Shown here one piece after another: positions 1-15,000 of a DNA stretch of 64,000 nt. Each line of letters starts with the position of its first letter. The stretch's first letter is position 1. The stretch lies in the NCBI GenBank assembly GCA_030063045.1, contig JAQSEB010000015.1, positions 124,001-188,000 of the forward strand, written 5' to 3'. Source of the stretch: Pratylenchus scribneri (taxonomy: Eukaryota; Nematoda; Chromadorea; Rhabditida; Pratylenchidae). Made by a program: the position numbers and the translations under genes. Under the pieces are notes generated by a model. It did no database searches. It was not told the origin of the DNA and was given only the letters and a program-made list of their open reading frames with translations.

Positions 1-3000
1 ATTTTGAGGGTCATATTTGAGGGTCAAATCGACGGAAGGCCATAACTCGCCAATTTTTGAAGATATTGAATTTTCGTTTTCAGATTCAAAATCTACATAA
101 AAAATACTACAAGAATCAACTTTAAAAAAATTTGAAATCTTTTTTTTTTAAATTTTTCTATTATCATATTTATGACGCAGTATATTTTGAGGGTCAACTT
201 GACGGATGGCCATATTTCTTAAAATTTTCCAACAAATCTTCTAATTTTTTGGGAAAAAATATATTTTAATATTGAAAAAATAATAGTATAGGAATAAGGG
301 CAATTGTATGTATTTTTTTCAAGAAACCCTATTTTTTACCTAACTAAGTATATTTTGAGTGGGCGATAGAGCACTTGCCCATAATTCGCCTATTTTTGAA
401 GATATTGAATTTTCGTTTTCAGATTCAAAATCTACATAAAAAATACTACAAGAATCAACTTTAAAAAAATTTGAAATCTTTTTTTTTTAAATTTTTCTAT
501 TATCATATTTATGACGCAGTATATTTTGAGGGTCAACTTGACGGATGGCCATATTTCTTAAAATTTTCCAACAAATCTTCTAATTTTTTGGGAAAAAATA
601 TATTTTAATATTGAAAAAATAATAGTATAGGAATAAGGGCAATTGTATGTATTTTTTTCAAGAAACCCTATTTTTTACCTAACTAAGTATATTTTGAGTG
701 GGCGATAGAGCACTTGCCCATAATTCGCCTATTTTTGAAGATATTGAATTTTCGTTTTCAGATTCAAAATCTACATAAAAAATACTACAAGAATCAACTT
801 TAAAATTTGAAATCTTTTTTTTTTTAAAATTTTTCTATTATCGAATTTATGACGCAGTATATTTTGAGGGTCAATTGGACGGATGGCCATATCTCTTCAA
901 CTAATCCTACAAATCTTCTAATTTTTTGGGAAAAAATATAGTTTAATATTGGAAAAATAATAGTATAAGAATAAGGGCAATTGTATGTATTTTTTTCAAG
1001 AAATCTTATTTTTTACCTAACATGGTATATTTTGAGGGTCATATTTGAGGGTCAAATCGACGGAAGGCCATAACTCGCCAATTTTTGAAGATATTTAATT
1101 TTCGTTTACAGATTCAGAATCTACATAAAAAATACTACTAGAATCAACTTTAAAATTTGAAATCTTTTTTTTTTTAAAATTTTTCTATTATCGAATTTAT
1201 GACGCAGTATATTTTGAGGGTCAATTGGACGGATGGCCATATCTCTTCAACTAATCCTACAAATCTTCTAATTTTTTGGGAAAAAATATAGTTTAATATT
1301 GGAAAAATAATAGTATAAGAATAAGGGCAATTGTATGTATTTTTTTCAAGAAATCTTATTTTTTACCTAACATGGTATATTTTGAGGGTCATATTTGAGG
1401 GTCAAATCGACGGAAGGCCATAACTCGCCAATTTTTGAAGATATTGAATTTTCGTTTTCAGATTCAAAATCTACATAAAAAATACTACAAGAATCAACTT
1501 TAAAATTTGAAATCTTTTTTTTTTAAATTTTTCTATTATCAAATTTATGACGCAGTATATTTTGAGGGTCAATTGGACGGATGGCCATATCTCTTCAACT
1601 AATCCTACAAATCTTCTAATTTTTTGGGAAAAAATATAGTTTAATATTGGAAAAATAATAGTATAAGAATAAGGGCAATTGTATGTATTTTTTTCAAGAA
1701 ATCCTATTTTTTACCTAACTATGTATATTTTGAGGGTCATATTTGAGGGTCAAATCGACGGAAGGCCATAACTCGCCAATTTTTGAAGATATTGAATTTT
1801 CGTTTTCAGATTCAAAATCTACATAAAAAATACTACAAGAATCAACTTTAAAAAAATTTGAAATCTTTTTTTTTTAAATTTTTCTATTATCATATTTATG
1901 ACGCAGTATATTTTGAGGGTCAACTTGACGGATGGCCATATTTCTTAAAATTTTCCAACAAATCTTCTAATTTTTTGGGAAAAAATATATTTTAATATTG
2001 AAAAAATAATAGTATAGGAATAAGGGCAATTGTATGTATTTTTTTCAAGAAACCCTATTTTTTACCTAACTAAGTATATTTTGAGTGGGCGATAGAGCAC
2101 TTGCCCATAATTCGCCTATTTTTGAAGATATTGAATTTTCGTTTTCAGATTCAAAATCTACATAAAAAATACTACAAGAATCAACTTTAAAAAAATTTGA
2201 AATCTTTTTTTTTTAAATTTTTCTATTATCATATTTATGACGCAGTATATTTTGAGGGTCAACTTGACGGATGGCCATATTTCTTAAAATTTTCCAACAA
2301 ATCTTCTAATTTTTTGGGAAAAAATATATTTTAATATTGAAAAAATAATAGTATAGGAATAAGGGCAATTGTATGTATTTTTTTCAAGAAACCCTATTAT
2401 TTACCTAACTAAGTATATTTTGAGTGGGCGATAGAGCACTTGCCCATAATTCGCCTATTTTTGAAGATATTGAATTTTCGTTTTCAGATTCAAAATCTAC
2501 ATAAAAAATACTACAAGAATCAACTTTAAAATTTGAAATCTTTTTTTTTTTAAAATTTTTCTATTATCGAATTTATGACGCAGTATATTTTGAGGGTCAA
2601 TTGGACGGATGGCCATATCTCTTCAACTAATCCTACAAATCTTCTAATTTTTTGGGAAAAAATATAGTTTAATATTGGAAAAATAATAGTATAAGAATAA
2701 GGGCAATTGTATGTATTTTTTTCAAGAAATCTTATTTTTTACCTAACATGGTATATTTTGAGGGTCATATTTGAGGGTCAAATCGACGGAAGGCCATAAC
2801 TCGCCAATTTTTGAAGATATTTAATTTTCGTTTACAGATTCAGAATCTACATAAAAAATACTACTAGAATCAACTTTAAAATTTGAAATCTTTTTTTTTT
2901 TAAAATTTTTCTATTATCGAATTTATGACGCAGTATATTTTGAGGGTCAATTGGACGGATGGCCATATCTCTTCAACTAATCCTACAAATCTTCTAATTT

Positions 3001-6000
3001 TTTGGGAAAAAATATAGTTTAATATTGGAAAAATAATAGTATAAGAATAAGGGCAATTGTATGTATTTTTTTCAAGAAATCTTATTTTTTACCTAACATG
3101 GTATATTTTGAGGGTCATATTTGAGGGTCAAATCGACGGAAGGCCATAACTCGCCAATTTTTGAAGATATTTAATTTTCGTTTACAGATTCAGAATCTAC
3201 ATAAAAAATACTACTAGAATCAACTTTTTAAAAATTTAAGATCATTTTTTTTTTTGAAAATTTTTCTATTATCAAATTTATGACGCAGTATATTTTGGGG
3301 GTCAACTTGACGGATGGCCATATTTCTTAAAATTTTCCAACAAATCTTCTAATTTTTTGGGAAAAAATATATTTTAATATTGTAAAAATAATAGTATAGG
3401 AATAAGGGCAATTGTTTGTATTTTTTTCAAGAAACCCTATTTTTTACCTAACTAAGTATATTTTGAGTGAGCGATAGAGCACTTGCCCATAATTCGCCTA
3501 TTTTTGAAGATATTGAATTTTCGTTTTCAGATTCAAAATCTACATAAAAAATACTACAAGAATCAACTTTAAAAAAATTTGAAATTTTTTTTTTAAAATT
3601 TTTCTATTATCGTATTTATGACGCAGTATATTTTGAGGGTCAATTGGACGGATGGCCATATCTCTTCAACTAATCCTTCAAATCTTCTAATTTTTTGGGA
3701 AAAAATATATTTTAATATTGTAAAAATAATAGTATAGGAATAAGGGCAATTGTATGTATTTTTTTTCAAGAAACCCTATTTTCTACCTAACTAAGTATAT
3801 TTTGAGTGGGCGATAGAGCACTTGCCCATAATTCGCCTATTTTTGAAGATATTGAATTTTTGTTTTAAAATTCAGAATCTACATAAAAAATACTACAAGA
3901 ATCAACTTTAAAAAAATTTGAAATCTTTTTTTTTAAAATTTTTCTATTATCGTATTTATGACGCAGTATATTTTGAGGGTCAATTGGACGTATGGCCATA
4001 TCTCTTCAACTAATCCTACAAATCTTCTAATTTTTTGGGAAAAAATATAGTTTAATATTGGAAAAATAATAGTATAAGAATAAGGGCAATTGTATGTATT
4101 TTTTTCAAGAAATCCTATTTTTTACCTAACTATGTATATTTTGAGGGTCATATTTGAGGGTCAAATCGACGGAAGGCCATAACTCGCCAATTTTTGAAGA
4201 TATTTAATTTTCGTTTACAGATTCAGAATCTACATAAAAAATACTACTAGAATCAACTTTTTAAAAATTTAAAATCATTTTTTTTTGAAAATTTTTCTAT
4301 TATCAAATTTATGACGCAGTATATTTTGGGGGTCAACTTGACGGATGGCCATATTTCTTAAAATTTTCCAACAAATCTTCTAATTTTTTGGGAAAAAATA
4401 TAGTTTAATATTGGAAAAATAATAGTATACGAATAAGGGCAATTGTATGTATTTTTTTCAAGAAATCTTATTTTTTACCTAACATGGTATATTTTGAGGG
4501 TCATATTTGAGGGTCAAATCGACGGAAGGCCATAACTCGCCAATTTTTGAAGATATTGAATTTTCGTTTTCAGATTCAAAATCTACATAAAAAATACTAC
4601 AAGAATCAACTTTAAAATTTGAAATCTTTTTTTTTTAAATTTTTCTATTATCAAATTTATGACGCAGTATATTTTGAGGGTCAATTGGACGGATGGCCAT
4701 ATCTCTTCAACTAATCCTACAAATCTTCTAATTTTTTGGGAAAAAATATAGTTTAATATTGGAAAAATAATATTATAAGAATAAGGGCAATTGTATGTAT
4801 TTTTTTCAAGAAATCTTATTTTTTACCTAACTATGTATATTTTGAGGGTCATATTTGAGGGTCAAATCGACGGAAGGCCATAACTCGCCAATTTTTGAAG
4901 ATATTGAATTTTCGTTTTCAGATTCAAAATCTACATAAAAAATACTACAAGAATCAACTTTAAAATTTGAAATCTTTTTTTTTTAAATTTTTCTATTATC
5001 AAATTTATGACGCAGTATATTTTGAGGGTCAATTGGACGGATGGCCATAACTCGCCAATTTTTGAAGATATTTAATTTTCGTTTACAGATTCAAAATCTA
5101 CATAAAAAATACTACAAGAATCAACTTTAAAATTTGAAATCTTTTTTTTTAAATTTTTCTATTATCGAATTTATGACGCAGTATATTTTGAGGGTCAATT
5201 GGACGTATGGCCATATCTCTTCAACTAATCCTACAAATCTTCTAATTTTTTGGGAAAAAATATAGTTTAATATTGGAAAAATAATATTATAAGAATAAGG
5301 GCAATTGTATGTATTTTTTTCAAGAAATCGTATATTTTTTACCTAACTAGGTATATTTTGAGGGTCAAATCGACGGAAGGCCATAACTCGCCAATTTTTG
5401 AAGATATTTAATTTTCGTTTACAGATTCAAAATCTACATAAAAAATACTACAAGAATCAACTTTAAAAAAATTTGAAATTTTTTTTTTAAAATTTTTCTA
5501 TTATCGTATTTATGACGCAGTATATTTTGAGGGTCAATTGGACGGATGGCCATATCTCTTCAACTAATCCTTCAAATCTTCTAATTTTTTGGGAAAAAAT
5601 ATATTTTAATATTGTAAAAATAATAGTATAGGAATAAGGGCAATTGTATGTATTTTTTTTCAAGAAACCCTATTTTCTACCTAACTAAGTATATTTTGAG
5701 TGGGCGATAGAGCACTTGCCCATAATTCGCCTATTTTTGAAGATATTGAATTTTTGTTTTAAAATTCAGAATCTACATAAAAAATACTACAAGAATCAAC
5801 TTTAAAAAAATTTGAAATCTTTTTTTTTAAAATTTTTCTATTATCGTATTTATGACGCAGTATATTTTGAGGGTCAATTGGACGTATGGCCATATCTCTT
5901 CAACTAATCCTACAAATCTTCTAATTTTTTGGGAAAAAATATAGTTTAATATTGGAAAAATAATAGTATAAGAATAAGGGCAATTGTATGTATTTTTTTC

Positions 6001-9000
6001 AAGAAATCCTATTTTTTACCTAACTATGTATATTTTGAGGGTCATATTTGAGGGTCAAATCGACGGAAGGCCATAACTCGCCAATTTTTGAAGATATTTA
6101 ATTTTCGTTTACAGATTCAGAATCTACATAAAAAATACTACTAGAATCAACTTTTTAAAAATTTAAAATCATTTTTTTTTGAAAATTTTTCTATTATCAA
6201 ATTTATGACGCAGTATATTTTGGGGGTCAACTTGACGGATGGCCATATTTCTTAAAATTTTCCAACAAATCTTCTAATTTTTTGGGAAAAAATATAGTTT
6301 AATATTGGAAAAATAATAGTATACGAATAAGGGCAATTGTATGTATTTTTTTCAAGAAATCTTATTTTTTACCTAACATGGTATATTTTGAGGGTCATAT
6401 TTGAGGGTCAAATCGACGGAAGGCCATAACTCGCCAATTTTTGAAGATATTGAATTTTCGTTTTCAGATTCAAAATCTACATAAAAAATACTACAAGAAT
6501 CAACTTTAAAATTTGAAATCTTTTTTTTTTAAATTTTTCTATTATCAAATTTATGACGCAGTATATTTTGAGGGTCAATTGGACGGATGGCCATATCTCT
6601 TCAACTAATCCTACAAATCTTCTAATTTTTTGGGAAAAAATATAGTTTAATATTGGAAAAATAATATTATAAGAATAAGGGCAATTGTATGTATTTTTTT
6701 CAAGAAATCTTATTTTTTACCTAACTATGTATATTTTGAGGGTCATATTTGAGGGTCAAATCGACGGAAGGCCATAACTCGCCAATTTTTGAAGATATTG
6801 AATTTTCGTTTTCAGATTCAAAATCTACATAAAAAATACTACAAGAATCAACTTTAAAATTTGAAATCTTTTTTTTTTAAATTTTTCTATTATCAAATTT
6901 ATGACGCAGTATATTTTGAGGGTCAATTGGACGGATGGCCATATCTCTTCAACTAATCCTACAAATCTTCTAATTTTTTGGGAAAAAATATAGTTTAATA
7001 TTGGAAAAATAATAGTAGAAGAATAAGGGCAATTGTATGTATTTTTTTCAAGAAATCCTATTTTTTACCTAACTATGTATATTTTGAGGGTCATATTTGA
7101 GGGTCAAATCGACGGAAGGCCATAACTCGCCAATTTTTGAAGATATTGAATTTTCGTTTTCAGATTCAAAATCTACATAAAAAATACTACAAGAATCAAC
7201 TTTAAAATTTGAAATCTTTTTTTTTAAAATTTTTCTATTATCAAATTTATGACGCAGTATATTTTGAGGGTCAATTGGACGGATGGCCATATCTCTTCAA
7301 CTAATCCTACAAATCTTCTAATTTTTTGGGAAAAAATATAGTTTAATATTGGAAAAATAATATTATAAGAATAAGGGCAATTGTATGTATTTTTTTCAAG
7401 AAATCTTATTTTTTACCTAACTATGTATATTTTGAGGGTCATATTTGAGGGTCAAATCGACGGAAGGCCATAACTCGCCAATTTTTGAAGATATTGAATT
7501 TTCGTTTTCAGATTCAAAATCTACATAAAAAATACTACAAGAATCAACTTTAAAATTTGAAATCTTTTTTTTTAAATTTTTCTATTATCAAATTTATGAC
7601 GCAGTATATTTTGAGGGTCAATTGGACGGATGGCCATATCTCTTCAACTAATCCTACAAATCTTCTAATTTTTTGGGAAAAAATATAGTTTAATATTGGA
7701 AAAATAATAGTATAAGAATAAGGGCAATTGTATGTATTTTTTTCAAGAAATCCTATTTTTTACCTAACTATGTATATTTTGAGGGTCATATTTGAGGGTC
7801 AAATCGACGGAAGGCCATAACTCGCCAATTTTTGAAGATATTGAATTTTCGTTTTCAGATTCAAAATCTACATAAAAAATACTACAAGAATCAACTTTAA
7901 AATTTGAAATCTTTTTTTTTAAATTTTTCTATTATCAAATTTATGACGCAGTATATTTTGAGGGTCAATTGGACGGATGGCCATATCTCTTCAACTAATC
8001 CTACAAATCTTCTAATTTTTTGGGAAAAAATATAGTTTAATATTGGAAAAATAATAGTATAAGAATAAGGGCAATTGTATGTATTTTTTTCAAGAAATCC
8101 TATTTTTTACCTAACTATGTATATTTTGAGGGTCATATTTGAGGGTCAAATCGACGGAAGTCCATAACTCGCCAATTTTTGAAGATATTGAATTTTTGTT
8201 TTCAGATTCAGAATCTACATAAAAAATACTACTAGAATCAACTTTTTAAAAATTTAAAATCATTTTTTTTTTGAAAATTTTTCTATTATCAAATTTATGA
8301 CGCAGTATATTTTGGGGGTCAATTTGACGGATGGCCATATTTCTTAAAATTTTCCAACAAATCTTCTAATTTTTTGGGAAAAAATATAGTTTAATATTGG
8401 AAAAATAATAGTATAAGAATAAGGGCAATTGTATGTATTTTTTTCAAGAAATCTTATTTTTTACCAAACTAAGTATATTTTGAGTGGGCGATAGAGCACT
8501 TGCCCATAATTCGCCTATTTTTGAAGATATTGAATTTTCGATTTCAGATTCAAAATCTACATAAAAAATACTACAAGAATCAACTTTAAAATTTGAAATC
8601 TTTTTTTTTTAAATTTTTCTATTATCGAATTTATGACGCAGTATATTTTGAGGGTCAATTGGACGGATGGCCATATCTCTTCAACTAATCCTACAAATCT
8701 TCTAATTTTTTGGGAAAAAATATAGTTTAATATTGGAAAAATAATATTATAAGAATAAGGGCAATTGTATGTATTTTTTTCAAGAAATCTTATTTTTTAC
8801 CTAACTATGTATATTTTGAGGGTCATATTTGAGGGTCAAATCGACGGAAGGCCATAACTCGCCAATTTTTGAAGATATTGAATTTTCGTTTTCAGATTCA
8901 AAATCTACATAAAAAATACTACAAGAATCAACTTTAAAATTTGAAATCTTTTTTTTTAAAATTTTTCTATTATCAAATTTATGACGCAGTATATTTTGAG

Positions 9001-12000
9001 GGTCAATTGGACGGATGGCCATATCTCTTCAACTAATCCTACAAATCTTCTAATTTTTTGGGAAAAAATATAGTTTAATATTGGAAAAATAATATTATAA
9101 GAATAAGGGCAATTGTATGTATTTTTTTCAAGAAATCTTATTTTTTACCTAACTATGTATATTTTGAGGGTCATATTTGAGGGTCAAATCGACGGAAGGC
9201 CATAACTCGCCAATTTTTGAAGATATTGAATTTTCGTTTTCAGATTCAAAATCTACATAAAAAATACTACAAGAATCAACTTTAAAATTTGAAATCTTTT
9301 TTTTTTAAAATTTTTCTATTATCGAATTTATGACGCAGTATATTTTGAGGGTCAATTGGACGGATGGCCATATCTCTTCAACTAATCCTACAAATCTTCT
9401 AATTTTTTGGGAAAAAATATAGTTTAATATTGGAAAAATAATAGTATAAGAATAAGGGCAATTGTATGTATTTTTTTCAAGAAATCTTATTTTTTACCTA
9501 ACATGGTATATTTTGAGGGTCATATTTGAGGGTCAAATCGACGGAAGGCCATAACTCGCCAATTTTTGAAGATATTTAATTTTCGTTTACAGATTCAGAA
9601 TCTACATAAAAAATACTACTAGAATCAACTTTTTAAAAATTTAAGATCATTTTTTTTTTTGAAAATTTTTCTATTATCAAATTTATGACGCAGTATATTT
9701 TGGGGGTCAACTTGACGGATGGCCATATTTCTTAAAATTTTCCAACAAATCTTCTAATTTTTTGGGAAAAAATATAGTTTAATATTGGAAAAATAATAGT
9801 ATAAGAATAAGGGCAATTGTATGTATTTTTTTCAAGAAATCTTATTTTTTACCTAACATGGTATATTTTGAGGGTCATATTTGAGGGTCAAATCGACGGA
9901 AGGCCATAACTCGCCAATTTTTGAAGATATTTAATTTTCGTTTTCAGATTCAGAATCTACATAAAAAATACTACAAGAATCAACTTTAAAAAAATTTGAA
10001 ATCTTTTTTTTTTAAATTTTTCTATTATCGTATTTATGACGCAGTATATTTTGAGGGTCAATTGGACGGATGGCCATATCTCTTCAACTAATCCTTCAAA
10101 TCTTCTAATTTTTTGGGAAAAAATATATTTTAATATTGAAAAAATAATAGTATAGGAATAAGGGCAATTGTTTGTATTTTTTTCAAGAAACCCTATTTTT
10201 TACCTAACTAAGTATATTTTGAGTGAGCGATAGAGCACTTGCCCATAATTCGCCTATTTTTGAAGATATTGAATTTTCGTTTTCAGATTCAAAATCTACA
10301 TAAAAAATACTACAAGAATCAACTTTAAAAAAATTTGAAATTTTTTTTTTAAAATTTTTCTATTATCGTATTTATGACGCAGTATATTTTGAGGGTCAAT
10401 TGGACGGATGGCCATATCTCTTCAACTAATCCTTCAAATCTTCTAATTTTTTGGGAAAAAATATATTTTAATATTGTAAAAATAATAGTATAGGAATAAG
10501 GGCAATTGTATGTATTTTTTTTCAAGAAACCCTATTTTCTACCTAACTAAGTATATTTTGAGTGGGCGATAGAGCACTTGCCCATAATTCGCCTAATTTT
10601 TAAAGATATTGAATTTTTGTTTTAAAATTCAGAATCTACATAAAAAATACTACAAGAATCAACTTTAAAAAAATTTGAAATCTTTTTTTTTAAAATTTTT
10701 CTATTATCGTATTTATGACGCAGTATATTTTGAGGGTCAATTGGACGTATGGCCATATCTCTTCAACTAATCCTACAAATCTTCTAATTTTTTGGGAAAA
10801 AATATAGTTTAATATTGGAAAAATAATAGTATAAGAATAAGGGCAATTGTATGTATTTTTTTCAAGAAATCCTATTTTTTACCTAACTATGTATATTTTG
10901 AGGGTCATATTTGAGGGTCAAATCGACGGAAGGCCATAACTCGCCAATTTTTGAAGATATTTAATTTTCGTTTACAGATTCAGAATCTACATAAAAAATA
11001 CTACTAGAATCAACTTTTTAAAAATTTAAAATCATTTTTTTTTGAAAATTTTTCTATTATCAAATTTATGACGCAGTATATTTTGGGGGTCAACTTGACG
11101 GATGGCCATATTTCTTAAAATTTTCCAACAAATCTTCTAATTTTTTGGGAAAAAATATAGTTTAATATTGGAAAAATAATAGTATACGAATAAGGGCAAT
11201 TGTATGTATTTTTTTCAAGAAATCTTATTTTTTACCTAACATGGTATATTTTGAGGGTCATATTTGAGGGTCAAATCGACGGAAGGCCATAACTCGCCAA
11301 TTTTTGAAGATATTGAATTTTCGTTTTCAGATTCAAAATCTACATAAAAAATACTACAAGAATCAACTTTAAAATTTGAAATCTTTTTTTTTTAAATTTT
11401 TCTATTATCGTATTTATGACGCAGTATATTTTGAGGGTCAATTGGACGTATGGCCATATCTCTTCAACTAATCCTACAAATCTTCTAATTTTTTGGGAAA
11501 AAATATAGTTTAATATTGGAAAAATAATATTATAAGAATAAGGGCAATTGTATGTATTTTTTTCAAGAAATCTTATTTTTTACCTAACTATGTATATTTT
11601 GAGGGTCATATTTGAGGGTCAAATCGACGGAAGGCCATAACTCGCCAATTTTTGAAGATATTGAATTTTCGTTTTCAGATTCAAAATCTACATAAAAAAT
11701 ACTACAAGAATCAACTTTAAAATTTGAAATCTTTTTTTTTTAAATTTTTCTATTATCAAATTTATGACGCAGTATATTTTGAGGGTCAATTGGACGGATG
11801 GCCATATCTCTTCAACTAATCCTACAAATCTTCTAATTTTTTGGGAAAAAATATAGTTTAATATTGGAAAAATAATAGTAGAAGAATAAGGGCAATTGTA
11901 TGTATTTTTTTCAAGAAATCCTATTTTTTACCTAACTATGTATATTTTGAGGGTCATATTTGAGGGTCAAATCGACGGAAGGCCATAACTCGCCAATTTT

Positions 12001-15000
12001 TGAAGATATTGAATTTTCGTTTTCAGATTCAAAATCTACATAAAAAATACTACAAGAATCAACTTTAAAATTTGAAATCTTTTTTTTTAAAATTTTTCTA
12101 TTATCAAATTTATGACGCAGTATATTTTGAGGGTCAATTGGACGGATGGCCATATCTCTTCAACTAATCCTACAAATCTTCTAATTTTTTGGGAAAAAAT
12201 ATAGTTTAATATTGGAAAAATAATATTATAAGAATAAGGGCAATTGTATGTATTTTTTTCAAGAAATCTTATTTTTTACCTAACTATGTATATTTTGAGG
12301 GTCATATTTGAGGGTCAAATCGACGGAAGGCCATAACTCGCCAATTTTTGAAGATATTGAATTTTCGTTTTCAGATTCAAAATCTACATAAAAAATACTA
12401 CAAGAATCAACTTTAAAATTTGAAATCTTTTTTTTTAAATTTTTCTATTATCAAATTTATGACGCAGTATATTTTGAGGGTCAATTGGACGGATGGCCAT
12501 ATCTCTTCAACTAATCCTACAAATCTTCTAATTTTTTGGGAAAAAATATAGTTTAATATTGGAAAAATAATAGTATAAGAATAAGGGCAATTGTATGTAT
12601 TTTTTTCAAGAAATCCTATTTTTTACCTAACTATGTATATTTTGAGGGTCATATTTGAGGGTCAAATCGACGGAAGGCCATAACTCGCCAATTTTTGAAG
12701 ATATTGAATTTTCGTTTTCAGATTCAAAATCTACATAAAAAATACTACAAGAATCAACTTTAAAATTTGAAATCTTTTTTTTTAAATTTTTCTATTATCA
12801 AATTTATGACGCAGTATATTTTGAGGGTCAATTGGACGGATGGCCATATCTCTTCAACTAATCCTACAAATCTTCTAATTTTTTGGGAAAAAATATAGTT
12901 TAATATTGGAAAAATAATAGTATAAGAATAAGGGCAATTGTATGTATTTTTTTCAAGAAATCCTATTTTTTACCTAACTATGTATATTTTGAGGGTCATA
13001 TTTGAGGGTCAAATCGACGGAAGTCCATAACTCGCCAATTTTTGAAGATATTGAATTTTTGTTTTCAGATTCAGAATCTACATAAAAAATACTACTAGAA
13101 TCAACTTTTTAAAAATTTAAAATCATTTTTTTTTTGAAAATTTTTCTATTATCAAATTTATGACGCAGTATATTTTGGGGGTCAATTTGACGGATGGCCA
13201 TATTTCTTAAAATTTTCCAACAAATCTTCTAATTTTTTGGGAAAAAATATAGTTTAATATTGGAAAAATAATAGTATAAGAATAAGGGCAATTGTATGTA
13301 TTTTTTTCAAGAAATCTTATTTTTTACCAAACTAAGTATATTTTGAGTGGGCGATAGAGCACTTGCCCATAATTCGCCTATTTTTGAAGATATTGAATTT
13401 TCGATTTCAGATTCAAAATCTACATAAAAAATACTACAAGAATCAACTTTAAAATTTGAAATCTTTTTTTTTTAAATTTTTCTATTATCGAATTTATGAC
13501 GCAGTATATTTTGAGGGTCAATTGGACGGATGGCCATATCTCTTCAACTAATCCTACAAATCTTCTAATTTTTTGGGAAAAAATATAGTTTAATATTGGA
13601 AAAATAATATTATAAGAATAAGGGCAATTGTATGTATTTTTTTCAAGAAATCTTATTTTTTACCTAACTATGTATATTTTGAGGGTCATATTTGAGGGTC
13701 AAATCGACGGAAGGCCATAACTCGCCAATTTTTGAAGATATTGAATTTTCGTTTTCAGATTCAAAATCTACATAAAAAATACTACAAGAATCAACTTTAA
13801 AATTTGAAATCTTTTTTTTTAAATTTTTCTATTATCAAATTTATGACGCAGTATATTTTGAGGGTCAATTGGACGGATGGCCATATCTCTTCAACTAATC
13901 CTACAAATCTTCTAATTTTTTGGGAAAAAATATAGTTTAATATTGGAAAAATAATAGTATAAGAATAAGGGCAATTGTATGTATTTTTTTCAAGAAATCC
14001 TATTTTTTACCTAACTATGTATATTTTGAGGGTCATATTTGAGGGTCAAATCGACGGAAGGCCATAACTCGCCAATTTTTGAAGATATTGAATTTTCGTT
14101 TTCAGATTCAAAATCTACATAAAAAATACTACAAGAATCAACTTTAAAATTTGAAATCTTTTTTTTTAAATTTTTCTATTATCAAATTTATGACGCAGTA
14201 TATTTTGAGGGTCAATTGGACGGATGGCCATATCTCTTCAACTAATCCTACAAATCTTCTAATTTTTTGGGAAAAAATATAGTTTAATATTGGAAAAATA
14301 ATAGTATAAGAATAAGGGCAATTGTATGTATTTTTTTCAAGAAATCCTATTTTTTACCTAACTATGTATATTTTGAGGGTCATATTTGAGGGTCAAATCG
14401 ACGGAAGGCCATAACTCGCCAATTTTTGAAGATATTGAATTTTTGTTTTCAGATTCAGAATCTACATAAAAAATACTACTAGAATCAACTTTTTAAAAAT
14501 TTAAAATCATTTTTTTTTTGAAAATTTTTCTATTATCAAATTTATGACGCAGTATATTTTGGGGGTCAACTTGACGGATGGCCATATTTCTTAAAATTTT
14601 CCAACAAATCTTCTAATTTTTTGGGAAAAAATATAGTTTAATATTGGAAAAATAATAGTATACGAATAAGGGCAATTGTATGTATTTTTTTCAAGAAATC
14701 TTATTTTTTACCTAACATGGTATATTTTGAGGGTCATATTTGAGGGTCAAATCGACGGAAGGCCATAACTCGCCAATTTTTGAAGATATTGAATTTTCGT
14801 TTTCAGATTCAAAATCTACATAAAAAATACTACAAGAATCAACTTTAAAATTTGAAATCTTTTTTTTTTAAATTTTTCTATTATCGTATTTATGACGCAG
14901 TATATTTTGAGGGTCAATTGGACGTATGGCCATATCTCTTCAACTAATCCTACAAATCTTCTAATTTTTTGGGAAAAAATATAGTTTAATATTGGAAAAA

